Positions 43,442 to 51,848 of a DNA stretch of 64,000 bases are shown here, one piece after another. Below the pieces are notes generated by a model. The model did no database searches. It saw only the letters and a program-made list of their open reading frames with translations, and was not told the DNA's origin. This DNA is from Paraoerskovia marina DSM 21750 (lineage in GTDB: Bacteria; Actinomycetota; Actinomycetes; Actinomycetales; Cellulomonadaceae): contig NZ_JNIY01000003.1 of assembly GCF_000701465.1 (NCBI RefSeq), positions 434,001-498,000 of the forward strand, in the 5' to 3' direction. Every line of letters begins with the position of its first letter. Positions within the stretch are counted from its first letter, which is position 1. The translations under genes were made by a program, and so were the position numbers.

Positions 43442-44722
43442 GTGAGCCGCATCGTCGACGCCGTCGTCCCGCCCCGGATGGGCCGGGGGTTTCGGTGGCT
43501 GCTCGGCTCGTCCTGGGCCAGCAACATCGGTGACGGCATCGCGCTCGCCGCCGGGCCGCTGCTGGTCAACTCCCAGACGGGGTCGGCGTTCCTCGTCGCC
43601 CTCGCGGCGGTGCTGCAGCGTCTGCCGTGGCTCGTCTTCGGGCTCTGGGCCGGGGTCGTGGCGGACCGCTGGGACCGGCGCCGCGTGATCATCGGTGCGA
43701 ACCTCGCCCGTGTGGTCGTGGTCGCGGTCCTCTGCGCGGCGATCGTGTCCGGTTCCGTGAACATCGCCGTCGTGCTGGTCGCGATGCTGCTCATCGGCAT
43801 CGCCGAGGTCTTCGTGGACACGACGTCCCAGACCCTGCTGCCCATGCTCGTCCGACCCGCGGACCTCGGCACCGGCAACGCGCGGCTCCAGGCCGGCTAT
43901 CTCACCGCCAACCAGCTCGTCGGACCGCTGGTGGGCGCCTCGCTCTTCGCCCTGGGGGCGGCGTGGCCGTTCGTCGTGCAGGTCCTCTGCGTGCTGCTCG
44001 CGGTGTACCTGATCTTCCGGCTCCAGCTGCCATCCCGCACGCTGCCCGCCGGTGCCGGTGCCCGCACCCACGTCCTGCGCGACATCGCCGAGGGGTTGCG
44101 GTGGACGTGGAACCACGCGGCCATCCGCACCCTGGCGATCGTCATCCTCGTGTTCAACCTGACCTGGGCGGCACCCTGGGGCATCCTCGTGAAGTACTCG
44201 ACCGACCACCTGGGGATGGGCGAGGTCGGGTACGGCCTGCTCCTCGCGGCGGCTGCGGTCGGCGGTGTCCTCGGTGTCTTGGTCTACGGTCGGCTCGAGC
44301 GCCGGTTCTCGCCGACCGGGCTGATGCGGACCGCCCTCACGCTGGAGGTGCTCTTCCACCTCGCGCTCGCGCTGGCGACGGAGGGATGGCAGGCGGTCGC
44401 GATCCTCTTCGTGTTCGGCGTCTACACCTTCGTCTGGGGCACGCTCTCGCGCACGCTGCGCCAGCGTGCTGTGCCCGAGGCCTTCCAGGGGCGCGTCGCC
44501 TCGGTCTACGGCATCTGCACCTACGGCGGGCTCGTCGGCGGAACGCTCGTCGGTGGCGTGCTCGCCGAGGTCTGGGGGCTGACGGCACCGATGTGGTTCG
44601 CGTTCGTCGGCGCCGGCGTCACCCTCGCGCTGCTGTGGCGCCCGCTCGGCCACGTCTCGGCCGCAGCCCTGCCCGAGGGGGCCGGCCCGGGAGTCGGTCC
44701 GGCCGCCCGTGCCCCGGAATAG
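43442..44722 (+). CDS. MFS transporter (enterobactin-exporter-like)
   Basis: This twelve-helix major facilitator (426 residues) belongs to the MFS_3/EntS-like group. It has [64 protein letters not shown] near the start, including a motif-A-like [11 protein letters not shown]. The typical [11 protein letters not shown]-like region appears as [27 protein letters not shown] near the end. The substrate is unknown, and no siderophore genes are nearby. It is divergent from acs, and an oxidoreductase gene follows 28 nt later. Confidence 0.87.
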   Translation: MSRIVDAVVPPRMGRGFRWLLGSSWASNIGDGIALAAGPLLVNSQTGSAFLVALAAVLQRLPWLVFGLWAGVVADRWDRRRVIIGANLARVVVVAVLCAAIVSGSVNIAVVLVAMLLIGIAEVFVDTTSQTLLPMLVRPADLGTGNARLQAGYLTANQLVGPLVGASLFALGAAWPFVVQVLCVLLAVYLIFRLQLPSRTLPAGAGARTHVLRDIAEGLRWTWNHAAIRTLAIVILVFNLTWAAPWGILVKYSTDHLGMGEVGYGLLLAAAAVGGVLGVLVYGRLERRFSPTGLMRTALTLEVLFHLALALATEGWQAVAILFVFGVYTFVWGTLSRTLRQRAVPEAFQGRVASVYGICTYGGLVGGTLVGGVLAEVWGLTAPMWFAFVGAGVTLALLWRPLGHVSAAALPEGAGPGVGPAARAPE

Positions 44723-44750
44723 CCGTCGTGCCCGCTCGGTTGCCGACCCT

Positions 44751-45821
44751 GTGACCCACGTTCTGCAACCCCTCGTCCTCCGTGACCTGACGATCCCCAA
44801 CCGTCTCTGGCTGGCGCCGATGTGCCAGTACTCGGCCGTCGACGGCGTCCCGGGCGACTGGCATCTCGTCCACCTCGGGGCGCGCGCCTCCGGCGGGTTC
44901 GGTCTGATCCTGACCGAGGCGGCCGCCGTCGTGCCCGAGGGGCGGATCTCCCCGCAGGACGCCGGGATCTGGAACGAGGAGCAGGAGCGCGCCTGGGCAC
45001 GGATCACCGACTTCGTGCACGGCCAGGGCTCGACGATCGGGATCCAGCTCGCCCACGCGGGCCGCAAAGCGTCCACGTACCGGCCGTGGGCCGACGCGCG
45101 GGGCAGCGTCCCGGCCTCGGACGGCGGGTGGGCCACCCTCGGGCCCTCCCCGGTCCCGTTCCCCGGGTACGACGACCCCGTCGAGATGACCGAGGACGAG
45201 ATCGCCGCGGTGCCGGGCCAGTTCGCGGACGCAGCGCGTCGCGCCGAGGCCGCCGGGTTCGACCTCGTCGAGATCCACGCCGCCCACGGATACCTCCTCC
45301 ACCAGTTCCTCTCGCCGCTGAGCAACCACCGCACCGACGCCTACGGCGGGACGGTCGAGGGGCGCTCGCGGCTCCTCGTGGAGACGGTCGACGCCGTCCG
45401 GTCCGTCGGGCCCGAGGGCAGGCCGGTCCTCGTCCGCCTCTCGGCGACCGACTGGACCGAGGGCGGCCTGACGGTCGACGACGTCGCGCACGTCAGCCGG
45501 GTGCTCGCGGACCACGGGGTCGACCTCGTCGACGTCTCGTCCGGAGGCAACGCACCCGCGACGATCCCGGTGGGCCCGGGCTACCAGGTCCCCGCCGCGC
45601 GCCGGGTGCGCGAGGTGTCGGGGCTGCCGGTCAGCGCCGTCGGGCTGATCACGAGCGCGCAGCAGGCCGAGCAGACGCTCGTCGACGGCGCCGCCGACGC
45701 GGTCATGGTGGGGCGCGAGGCGCTGCGCGACCCGATGTGGCCGCTGCGCGTGGCCGCCGAGCTCGGCGGGGACCTGCTGGCCCAGCCCCAGTACGCGCGG
45801 GCGCCGTACGCCGCGCGCTGA
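44751..45821 (+). CDS. Old yellow enzyme family NADH:flavin oxidoreductase (YqjM-like)
   Basis: This FMN-dependent ene-reductase (356 residues) reduces activated double bonds. The YqjM-type start LVLRDLTIPNRLWLAPMCQYSAVDG holds the active-site Cys that tunes FMN. The substrate-binding His pair lies in IQLAHAGRKAS and EIHAAHGYLLHQFLSPLSNHR. The FMN phosphate region is VGLITSAQQAE...AVMVGREALRDP. The GTG at 44751 gives the family-like start. GTG 44709 is an alternative. It probably works in redox detoxification. Confidence 0.9.
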   Translation: MTHVLQPLVLRDLTIPNRLWLAPMCQYSAVDGVPGDWHLVHLGARASGGFGLILTEAAAVVPEGRISPQDAGIWNEEQERAWARITDFVHGQGSTIGIQLAHAGRKASTYRPWADARGSVPASDGGWATLGPSPVPFPGYDDPVEMTEDEIAAVPGQFADAARRAEAAGFDLVEIHAAHGYLLHQFLSPLSNHRTDAYGGTVEGRSRLLVETVDAVRSVGPEGRPVLVRLSATDWTEGGLTVDDVAHVSRVLADHGVDLVDVSSGGNAPATIPVGPGYQVPAARRVREVSGLPVSAVGLITSAQQAEQTLVDGAADAVMVGREALRDPMWPLRVAAELGGDLLAQPQYARAPYAAR

Positions 45822-45833
45822 GACTGGCCCGGT

Positions 45834-47258
45834 CTACGGGGCGGCGGGCCCTGCCGCCGCCTCGTCGAGCTCCATCTGCTCCCGGGCGGCCTTCTCGACG
45901 GCCTCGGCCACCTTCGTCGTCACGTCGGCGTGGAAGACCGAGGGGACGATGTAGGTCGGGTTCAGCTCGTCGTCGGACACGGTCGCGGCCAGGGCGTTCG
46001 CCGCGGCGAGCAGCATGGTGTCGTTGACGGTGCGCGACTGTGCGTCGAGCAGCCCGCGGAAGACGCCCGGGAACGCGAGCACGTTGTTGATCTGGTTGGG
46101 GAAGTCGCTCCGCCCGGTCCCGACGATCGCGGCGTGCCGTGCCGCCTCGGCCGGGTCGACCTCGGGACGCGGGTTGGCGAGCGCGAAGACGATCGCGTCG
46201 TCCGCCATCGTCGCGACGTCGTCGCCGGTCAGGACGTCGGGGGCCGAGACCCCGATGAAGACGTCTGCGTCCGCGACCGCGTCCCGCAGCGTCCCGGTGA
46301 GGTCGCGCGGGTTGGTGTGTACCGCGGTCCAGGCGAGCGCCGGGGACAGGCCGGGGCGCTCGCGGTGGACGACCCCGTCGACGTCCGCGACGACGACGTC
46401 CCCGGCTCCGGCCGCGATCAGCAGCTTGAGGATCGCCGTCCCCGCCGCGCCGGCCCCCGAGAGCACGATCCGCACCGTCTTGAGGTCCTTGCCGACGACG
46501 CGCAGCGCGTTGGTCAGGGCGGCCAGCGCGACGATCGCGGTGCCGTGCTGGTCGTCGTGGAACACGGGGATGTCGAGCTCGGCGCGCAGGCGGTTCTCGA
46601 TCTCGAAGCACCGCGGTGCGGCGATGTCCTCGAGGTTGATCCCCGCGAACACGGGCGCGATGGCCTTGACCGTGCGCACCACCTCGTCGACGTCGGTCGT
46701 GTCGAGGGCGATGGGGAACGCGTCGATGTCGGCGAACCGCTTGAAGAGCGCCGCCTTGCCCTCCATCACGGGCAGCGAGGCCAGCGGGCCGATGTCGCCG
46801 AGGCCGAGGACGGCCGTCCCGTCGGTGACCACGGCCACCGTGTTGCGCTTGATCGTCAGGCGGCGGGCGTCGTCGGGCCGCTCGACGATCGCCTCGCACA
46901 CCCGCGCGACGCCGGGCGTGTAGATCATCGACAGGTCGTCACGGTTGCGGATGGGGACCTTGGACTCGATCTGGAGCTTGCCCCCGAGATGGAGCAGGAA
47001 GGTGCGGTCCGAGATACGTCCGACGTTGACGCCGGGCACCCCGCGCAGCGCGGTCGAGATCTCCTCGGCGTGGGAGTCACCGCGTGTCGCGACGGTCACG
47101 TCGACCGTCATGCGGGCCTGCCCCGACTCGCGCACGTCGAGCGCGGTCACGAGTCCGCCGTGCTTCTCGATCAGGGTGGTGAGCTCGCTGACGGCGGTGG
47201 GCCGGGCCTCGACGTCGAGGCGGGCGGTGATGGACGAGGAGACGGACGGGGCAGACAT
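45834..47258 (-). CDS. NAD-dependent malic enzyme with N-terminal ACT domain
   Basis: This enzyme decarboxylates malate to pyruvate (474 residues). The N-terminal 90 residues form an ACT-like regulatory domain (SELTTLIEKHGGLVTALDVRESGQARMTVDVTV). The catalytic part follows with MIYTPGVARVCEAI, the metal-binding region DDQHGTAIVALAALTNA and the dinucleotide fold VLSGAGAAGTAILKLLI. The ATG at 47258 has a CATACT hexamer 7 nt upstream on the minus strand. ACT-fused malic enzymes are common in Gram-positive bacteria and are probably allosterically controlled. Confidence 0.93.
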   Translation of the reverse strand: MSAPSVSSSITARLDVEARPTAVSELTTLIEKHGGLVTALDVRESGQARMTVDVTVATRGDSHAEEISTALRGVPGVNVGRISDRTFLLHLGGKLQIESKVPIRNRDDLSMIYTPGVARVCEAIVERPDDARRLTIKRNTVAVVTDGTAVLGLGDIGPLASLPVMEGKAALFKRFADIDAFPIALDTTDVDEVVRTVKAIAPVFAGINLEDIAAPRCFEIENRLRAELDIPVFHDDQHGTAIVALAALTNALRVVGKDLKTVRIVLSGAGAAGTAILKLLIAAGAGDVVVADVDGVVHRERPGLSPALAWTAVHTNPRDLTGTLRDAVADADVFIGVSAPDVLTGDDVATMADDAIVFALANPRPEVDPAEAARHAAIVGTGRSDFPNQINNVLAFPGVFRGLLDAQSRTVNDTMLLAAANALAATVSDDELNPTYIVPSVFHADVTTKVAEAVEKAAREQMELDEAAAGPAAP

Positions 47259-47265
47259 AGTGCCC

Positions 47266-47271
47266 AGTATG
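47266..47271 (-). promoter_or_regulatory. Possible -10 element CATACT for malic enzyme (minus strand)
   Basis: On the minus strand CATACT is followed by 7 nt and the ATG at 47258. Confidence 0.45.
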
Positions 47272-47274
47272 GGT

Positions 47275-48078
47275 TCAGCGTCCGATATTGGCACGGCGTC
47301 GACGGGCCGCCCACGCGATCCCGACGGCGAGCGCGGCCACCCCGAGCAGGACCGTCCCCGTCCGCACGGGGTGCAGGTTCATCCCGAGCCGCACGGGCCG
47401 GGTGAACGTGAGCGCGTCCCAGCCCTTCTCGGCCGCCAGCCGGCGCAGCGTGCGGTCCGGGTTCACGACGGCGGCGTGCCCCACGGCGCCGAGCATCGGG
47501 GCGTCGGTGATCGAGTCCGAGTAGGCGTAGGAGGCGTCGAGGTCGTACCCGTGCCGGTCGGCGAGCTCGCGGATCGCCGTCGCCTTGTGCTCGCCGTAGG
47601 CGTAGAACTCGATGTCGCCCGTGTAGAGGCCCTGGTCGACGCTCATGCGGGTCGCGATCGCGTGGTCGGCCCCGAGCGCCGCCGCGATGGGCTCCACGAC
47701 CTCCTCGCCGGAGGCCGAGACGATGACGACGTCGTGCCCCTGCTCGTGGTGCCGGACGATCAGGTCGACCGCCTCGGAGTACACGACGGGGTCGATGTGC
47801 TCGTGCAGGGTCTCGGCGACGATCTGCGAGACCGTCGCGACGTCCCAGCCGGTGACGAGGCTGGACAGGTGTGCGCGCATCCGCTCGGTCTGGGCGGCGT
47901 CGGCGCTGCCCATCAGGTACAGCAGGTGGGCGTAGGCGCTGCGCAGCACGTCGCCGCGCGTCAGGAGCCCGCCGCGCAGGAAGGACCGGGAGAAGGCGGC
48001 GGTGGACGACGTCGCGATGATCGTCTTGTCCAGGTCGAAGAAGGCCGCGACGCGCCGGGCAGGTGGGGTCGCGGTCAT
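47275..48078 (-). CDS. HAD-IB family phosphatase, SerB-like, with C-terminal membrane helix
   Basis: This HAD-superfamily hydrolase (267 residues) starts FFDLDKTII, the catalytic DxDxT motif at residues 14-18. VVIVSASGEEVVEPIA is motif II, and YSDSITDAPMLGAVG is motif IV. It resembles the HAD-IB proteins found beside the Ssd/Tad locus in mycobacteria. A hydrophobic segment near the C-terminus (TGTVLLGVAALAVGIAWAARRRR) suggests membrane attachment. A TACGCT hexamer lies 6 nt before the ATG. It is divergent from the Ssd-like gene. Confidence 0.88.
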   Translation of the reverse strand: MTATPPARRVAAFFDLDKTIIATSSTAAFSRSFLRGGLLTRGDVLRSAYAHLLYLMGSADAAQTERMRAHLSSLVTGWDVATVSQIVAETLHEHIDPVVYSEAVDLIVRHHEQGHDVVIVSASGEEVVEPIAAALGADHAIATRMSVDQGLYTGDIEFYAYGEHKATAIRELADRHGYDLDASYAYSDSITDAPMLGAVGHAAVVNPDRTLRRLAAEKGWDALTFTRPVRLGMNLHPVRTGTVLLGVAALAVGIAWAARRRRANIGR

Positions 48079-48084
48079 GGGCCG

Positions 48085-48090
48085 AGCGTA
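48085..48090 (-). promoter_or_regulatory. -10 element TACGCT for the HAD gene (minus strand)
   Basis: On the minus strand TACGCT is followed by 6 nt and the ATG at 48078. Confidence 0.55.
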
Positions 48091-48206
48091 TCGAGGTCCG
48101 CGCCGAACGTCCGCACCACGGGCCTGCACGTTTGTGCACAGGTTCGTCGGGCGGCGTTCTCCACAGCCACGGGGGAGGGCCGACGGCGCCGGTGGGCCCG
48201 CGACGC

Positions 48207-48212
48207 CAGAGT
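48207..48212 (+). promoter_or_regulatory. Possible -10 element CAGAGT
   Basis: CAGAGT lies 6 nt before the ATG at 48219 and would drive the Tad operon. Confidence 0.4.
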
Positions 48213-48218
48213 GGCGAC

Positions 48219-48932
48219 ATGGCAGTGGTGGGGGTGGTCGGAGCACACGGCGGTGCCGGAGCCAGCGGGCTGGCGGCCGCGCTGGCCGTGGGCGCCCGTG
48301 GTCGTGGGCGCAGCGTCGTCCTGACCGAGCTCGGCACGGCGGGTGGCGGGCTCGACGTCTTCCTCGGCGTGGAACAGGGCGTGGGCCGGCGCTGGCCCGA
48401 CCTCCTGGCCCCGGGCGACCCGGCCGTCGCGGTCGACGACCTGGTGCGGTGGCGCGGCGTCGACGTGCTCAGCGCCGACCGGCTGCGACCGTGCGACCCG
48501 GGGGCCGACGGAGGAGCGCGGGCACGCGCCGTGCTGGACGCGCTCGCCGCGGCGGCGGAGCTCGTGGTCGTCGACGCGGGCCGAGCCCCGGCTCCGGGAG
48601 CGGTCAGCGGCCTCGACGCGTGCGACGGGATCGTCGTGGTCGTGCCGCGCACCGTCCAGGGCGTGGCCGGCGCCATCGCTGCCGTTCGCGCGGTGGAGGA
48701 CCGGGGCCGCGTCGGTGTCGTCGACCGCGTCGGGGGTCCGCTCGGGCGGACCGAGGTCTCCGACGCGCTCGGCCGGGTCGGGTGGGGCTCCGTGCCCGAC
48801 GTGCGAGGGTTCGCCGAGGCGGTCGACGCCGGGGCCGGGCCACCCGTCGGCCGGCGGGACCGGCTCGGGGCCTGGACCGCGAACGAGCTGTCGACCGGGC
48901 CGCTCGCCGCCCTCTGCGGGACACGGGCATGA
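48219..48932 (+). CDS. CpaE/Ssd-like MinD-superfamily protein
   Basis: This cytoplasmic MinD-type protein (237 residues) resembles the septum-site-determining Ssd of mycobacteria and CpaE of Tad systems. The deviant Walker A GAHGGAGASGLAAAL has Ser/Gly where an active ATPase has Lys-Ser/Thr, so ATP hydrolysis may be lost. VVVDAGRAPAPGA and IVVVVPRTVQGVAGAIAAV are the later MinD strands. It probably positions the pilus machine or a division-linked function. Its stop overlaps the ATG of the CpaF gene, and it starts the Tad operon. Confidence 0.85.
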   Translation: MAVVGVVGAHGGAGASGLAAALAVGARGRGRSVVLTELGTAGGGLDVFLGVEQGVGRRWPDLLAPGDPAVAVDDLVRWRGVDVLSADRLRPCDPGADGGARARAVLDALAAAAELVVVDAGRAPAPGAVSGLDACDGIVVVVPRTVQGVAGAIAAVRAVEDRGRVGVVDRVGGPLGRTEVSDALGRVGWGSVPDVRGFAEAVDAGAGPPVGRRDRLGAWTANELSTGPLAALCGTRA

Positions 48933-49972
48933 GCGCGGGGCCGCTGCAGCGCTACCTCGACGAGCCGGGAGTCACCGACGTGCTCGTCAACGGGCCGGAC
49001 GAGGTCTGGGTGGACCGCGGTCATGGGGTCCAGCCCGTGCCGGTCCGGTTCTCCGACGCCACGCACGTTCGTGCACTCGCGGTCCGGCTCGCCGCCGCCG
49101 GTGGGCAACGGCTCGACGACGCCAGCCCGCTCGTCGACGCCCGTCTGCCGGGCGGCGTACGGCTGCATGCCGTCGTCGAACCCGTCTGCTCGCAGGGTGC
49201 CGTGATCTCTCTGCGTGTTCCGCGCCGCCGGACCATGACCCTCGACGAGCTGGTCGTGGGCGGGACACTGCCCGCCGCGTGGGCGCCGCTCGTCGCGGGG
49301 ATGGTGGCTCGTCGTGCGGGAATCCTCGTCGCGGGCGGCACCGGCACCGGCAAGACGACCCTTCTGGCCGCGCTCGTCGGGCTCGTCCCGCACGACGAAC
49401 GGATCGTCTGCGTCGAGGAGGCGCGCGAGCTCGACCCGGACCACCCGCACGTCGTCCCGCTCACCGCCCGCCGGCCCAACGTCGAGGGCTCCGGGGCGGT
49501 CGGCCTGGACGAGCTCGTGCGCGCGGCGTTGCGGATGCGGCCCGACAGGATCGTCCTCGGAGAGTGCCGTGGCGCGGAGGTCCGCGACGTCCTGATGGCG
49601 ATGAACACCGGTCACGACGGCGGCTTCACCACGCTGCACGCCAGCACGGCGGCGCACGTCCCGGCCCGGCTCGAGGCCCTCGGGGCGCTGGCGGGCATGG
49701 ACCGGGACGCCGTCGCGGCGCAGACCGTCGGCGCGATCGACGTCGTGATGCACCTGCGCCGGACCGGTGGCCGCCGCCACGTCGCCGAGATCGCCACCGC
49801 CCGACGAGGGGCGGACGGGCGTCTCGTGATCGCCGCGGCGGCGGTCCACCACGGCGCGGGCGGCACGGACGGACGCGGTCCCGTCGCGGGAGCGGTGCTC
49901 GACCCCGACGCCTGGTCGTCGCTCTGGGAACGCTGGGCACCGTCCGCGGCCCCGGTCGCGGGCACCCCGTGA
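48929..49972 (+). CDS. CpaF/TadA family secretion ATPase
   Basis: This hexameric type II/IV secretion ATPase (347 residues) powers Tad/Flp pilus assembly. Walker A is GGTGTGKTT (near 136-144). The VCVEEARELD and RMRPDRIVLGECRG motifs carry the Asp/Glu-rich and Walker B residues, and MNTGHDGGFTTLHAST is the conserved His box. The N-terminal domain starts LQRYLDEPGVTDVLVNGPDEVWVD. The ATG overlaps the Ssd-like stop, and the next gene overlaps its stop. In mycobacteria the matching gene is Rv3659c. Confidence 0.93.
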   Translation: MSAGPLQRYLDEPGVTDVLVNGPDEVWVDRGHGVQPVPVRFSDATHVRALAVRLAAAGGQRLDDASPLVDARLPGGVRLHAVVEPVCSQGAVISLRVPRRRTMTLDELVVGGTLPAAWAPLVAGMVARRAGILVAGGTGTGKTTLLAALVGLVPHDERIVCVEEARELDPDHPHVVPLTARRPNVEGSGAVGLDELVRAALRMRPDRIVLGECRGAEVRDVLMAMNTGHDGGFTTLHASTAAHVPARLEALGALAGMDRDAVAAQTVGAIDVVMHLRRTGGRRHVAEIATARRGADGRLVIAAAAVHHGAGGTDGRGPVAGAVLDPDAWSSLWERWAPSAAPVAGTP

Positions 49973-50565
49973 CGATCCTCGCGGCGGTGCTGCTGGGCGC
50001 CGCGGTCTGGGTGGCGACGTCCCGCCCGCGGCGACGAGCAGTGCTGCGGTCGACGACCGACCGGCGCCCGGTGGCCGACGCTCCGCTCACGCTCGCGCGC
50101 GTCTGTGGACATCTTCGTGCGGGGGCGCCGCCCGCGTCCGCCTGGGCGCGTGTCGGTGTCGACACCGACGCCTTCGGGGTCCCGATCCTCGGGTCGATCC
50201 GCGCCGCGGTGCCCGACGCCTCCACGGCCCGAGCCGTCCGCGCGGGCTGCCTCGTCGCAGCCGACACCGGGGCGCCGCTCGCCCCGGTGCTCGGACAGGT
50301 CGGCGAGGCGCTCGCCGCCGCGGCCGAGGCCGACGACGACCGGGAGGCGGCGCTGGCCGGGCCGCGAACCACCGCCCGGGTGCTCGCGTGGCTCCCGGCG
50401 CTCGGCCTCGTGCTCGGGGCCGCCCTCGGGGCGAAGCCGCTCGGGGTCCTGCTCGGAGGAGGCCTGGGAACCGCCGCGCTCGTCGGCGGTGGGGTCCTGC
50501 TCGTCGTCGGCTACCGGTGGACGGGCGTCCTCGTCCGGCGCGCCCGTGCGGCCGGCGCCGCATGA
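49969..50565 (+). CDS. Type II secretion system F domain protein (TadB-like)
   Basis: This inner-membrane platform protein (198 residues) of the Tad pilus has a short N-terminal helix, a soluble GspF-type domain (LTLARVCGHLRAGAPPASAWARVG ... LVAADTGAPLAPVLGQVGEALAAA) and two C-terminal membrane helices. It is shorter than typical TadB, as is usual for actinobacterial versions. The GTG at 49969 overlaps the CpaF stop (GTGA), and its own stop overlaps the TadC ATG. Confidence 0.85.
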   Translation: MTILAAVLLGAAVWVATSRPRRRAVLRSTTDRRPVADAPLTLARVCGHLRAGAPPASAWARVGVDTDAFGVPILGSIRAAVPDASTARAVRAGCLVAADTGAPLAPVLGQVGEALAAAAEADDDREAALAGPRTTARVLAWLPALGLVLGAALGAKPLGVLLGGGLGTAALVGGGVLLVVGYRWTGVLVRRARAAGAA

Positions 50566-51113
50566 GTGCGCTGGTCGTGGCGGGCCTGGTGTGGCTCGGC
50601 ACGTGCCCGTGGTGGCTCCGCACCCGCGGCGTCGTCCGTCGCGCGGCCTCTCTCGATGCACCGCGCCCGACCGGCTCCGGGCCCGACGTCGGCGTGCTGC
50701 TCGAGCTGCTCGGTGCGGCGCTGCGTGCGGGGGCGAGCCTGCCCCGTGCCTTCGAGTCCGTCGGCAGGGCGGTCGGCGGACCGGAGGGTGAGGATCTCGC
50801 GGACGTCGCCGCGGTCCTGATGCGCGGTGGCTCGTGGACCGAGGCGTGGGACTCGAACGCCACGCGCTCCGCGGCGCTCGCGGTCGTCGCCGAGGCACTG
50901 CGCCCCGCCTGGGATCACGGCGCCGCGCCCGCGGACGCCCTGCGGGTCGCGCAGGCCGAGGCGCGTCGTGCGGCGAGCGCCGAGGCACGTGCTGCCGCCG
51001 GCCGGCTCGGTGTGCACCTCGTCCTGCCGCTCGGTGTCTGCTACCTGCCCGCGTTCGTCCTGGTCGGCGTCGTGCCGGTCCTGCTCTCGTTCGGCGCCCG
51101 TGCCTTCGTCTGA
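50562..51113 (+). CDS. Type II secretion system F domain protein (TadC-like)
   Basis: This second platform protein (183 residues) has an N-terminal membrane helix, a GspF domain (VLLELLGAALRAGASLPRAFESVGRAVGG) and a C-terminal helix pair (LGVHLVLPLGVCYLPAFVLVGVVPVLLSF). It forms the TadB/TadC pair that anchors the pilus base. The ATG overlaps the TadB-like stop. A 172-bp gap with small hairpins separates it from the pilin genes. Confidence 0.85.
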   Translation: MSALVVAGLVWLGTCPWWLRTRGVVRRAASLDAPRPTGSGPDVGVLLELLGAALRAGASLPRAFESVGRAVGGPEGEDLADVAAVLMRGGSWTEAWDSNATRSAALAVVAEALRPAWDHGAAPADALRVAQAEARRAASAEARAAAGRLGVHLVLPLGVCYLPAFVLVGVVPVLLSFGARAFV

Positions 51114-51138
51114 GGCGAAGCCTGCGCAGGCGCGGCAG

Positions 51139-51156
51139 GGAGACCGGAGTGTCTCC
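51139..51156 (+). terminator. Small hairpin between platform and pilin genes
   Basis: GGAGAC-cggagt-GTCTCC is a 6-bp stem. A 12-bp palindrome GCCTGCGCAGGC precedes it at 51120-51131. They may attenuate transcription into the more abundant pilin genes. Confidence 0.35.
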
Positions 51157-51285
51157 GCTGATCCACAGGCGGGCCGAGGCCCCAGGGGTTCCCACAGATC
51201 TGCGCGTGCCGCCGGGGCCCCGGCCGGCACGGTCCAGTCTCGTCGTACGGCACGCACCGGGCGGGCCGAGAAGAGGAGGAACCTG

Positions 51286-51486
51286 ATGACGATCCGACTG
51301 CACCGCACACTGACCGAGCGCGTCGCCCACCTGCGGGCGCACGGGGAGGACGGTCTGGCGACCGCCGAGTACGCCGTGGCGACGGTCGCCGCCGTGGGGT
51401 TCGCCGGCCTGCTGATCGCCCTGCTCAGCAGCGACGAGGTTCGCGGCATGCTGCTGTCGATCATCCAGGGAGCGCTGACGATCTGA
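51286..51486 (+). CDS. DUF4244 protein, probable Flp-type pilin
   Basis: This short protein (66 residues) has a basic leader (MTIRLHRTLTERVAHLRAHGEDG) followed by LATAEYAVATVAAVGFAGLLIALL. That is a class III prepilin-like hydrophobic helix with Glu near position +5 of the mature protein. This is the expected shape of a Flp pilin, and DUF4244 is regularly found in actinobacterial Tad loci. A strong AGGAGG lies 6 nt before the ATG, consistent with high expression. Its stop shares a base with the next ATG. Confidence 0.87.
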   Translation: MTIRLHRTLTERVAHLRAHGEDGLATAEYAVATVAAVGFAGLLIALLSSDEVRGMLLSIIQGALTI

Positions 51487-51848
51487 TGGCACGGACGGCG
51501 GCGGACCGACCGGCGGGGCAGTGCGGCTCGGTCACGGCAGAGTTCGCGATCGCGCTGCCCGCGCTCGTGGTGCTGCTCGTCGCCGTCCTCACGCTCGCCG
51601 CGTCCGCCACGGCCCAGATGCGGTGCGTGGACGCGGCGAGGGTCGCCGCACGGGCGATCGCGCTCGGCGACGACGAGGCCTCGGTCCGGGAGGCGGTGCG
51701 GTCGACCGCGGGCGACGGCGCCGAGCTGGCGGTCGTCCCGGGCGAGGACTGGATCACGGTCGAGGTGAGCGCGCCGGTGGTCGGCGGATGGTTCGCCGGG
51801 GCACCGCTGCGCGCGAGCGGGAGCGCGGTCGCGCGCAGCGAGCCGTGA
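51486..51848 (+). CDS. TadE family minor pseudopilin
   Basis: This single-helix secreted protein (120 residues) has the TadE signature GSVTAEFAIALPALVVLLVAVL near residues 14-35. Extracellular residues follow with one Cys (MRCVDAARVAARAIALGDDE). It is probably processed by a prepilin peptidase and incorporated in or around the pilus. It overlaps the DUF4244 gene by one base, and the next gene overlaps its stop. Confidence 0.88.
   Translation: MARTAADRPAGQCGSVTAEFAIALPALVVLLVAVLTLAASATAQMRCVDAARVAARAIALGDDEASVREAVRSTAGDGAELAVVPGEDWITVEVSAPVVGGWFAGAPLRASGSAVARSEP

Noticed and set aside
48132-48165. Two DnaA-box-like sequences (TTGTGCACA and TTCTCCACA) before the Tad operon
   Set aside because: Only two sites, one imperfect, with no dnaA/dnaN neighbourhood. 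A replication origin is not supported.
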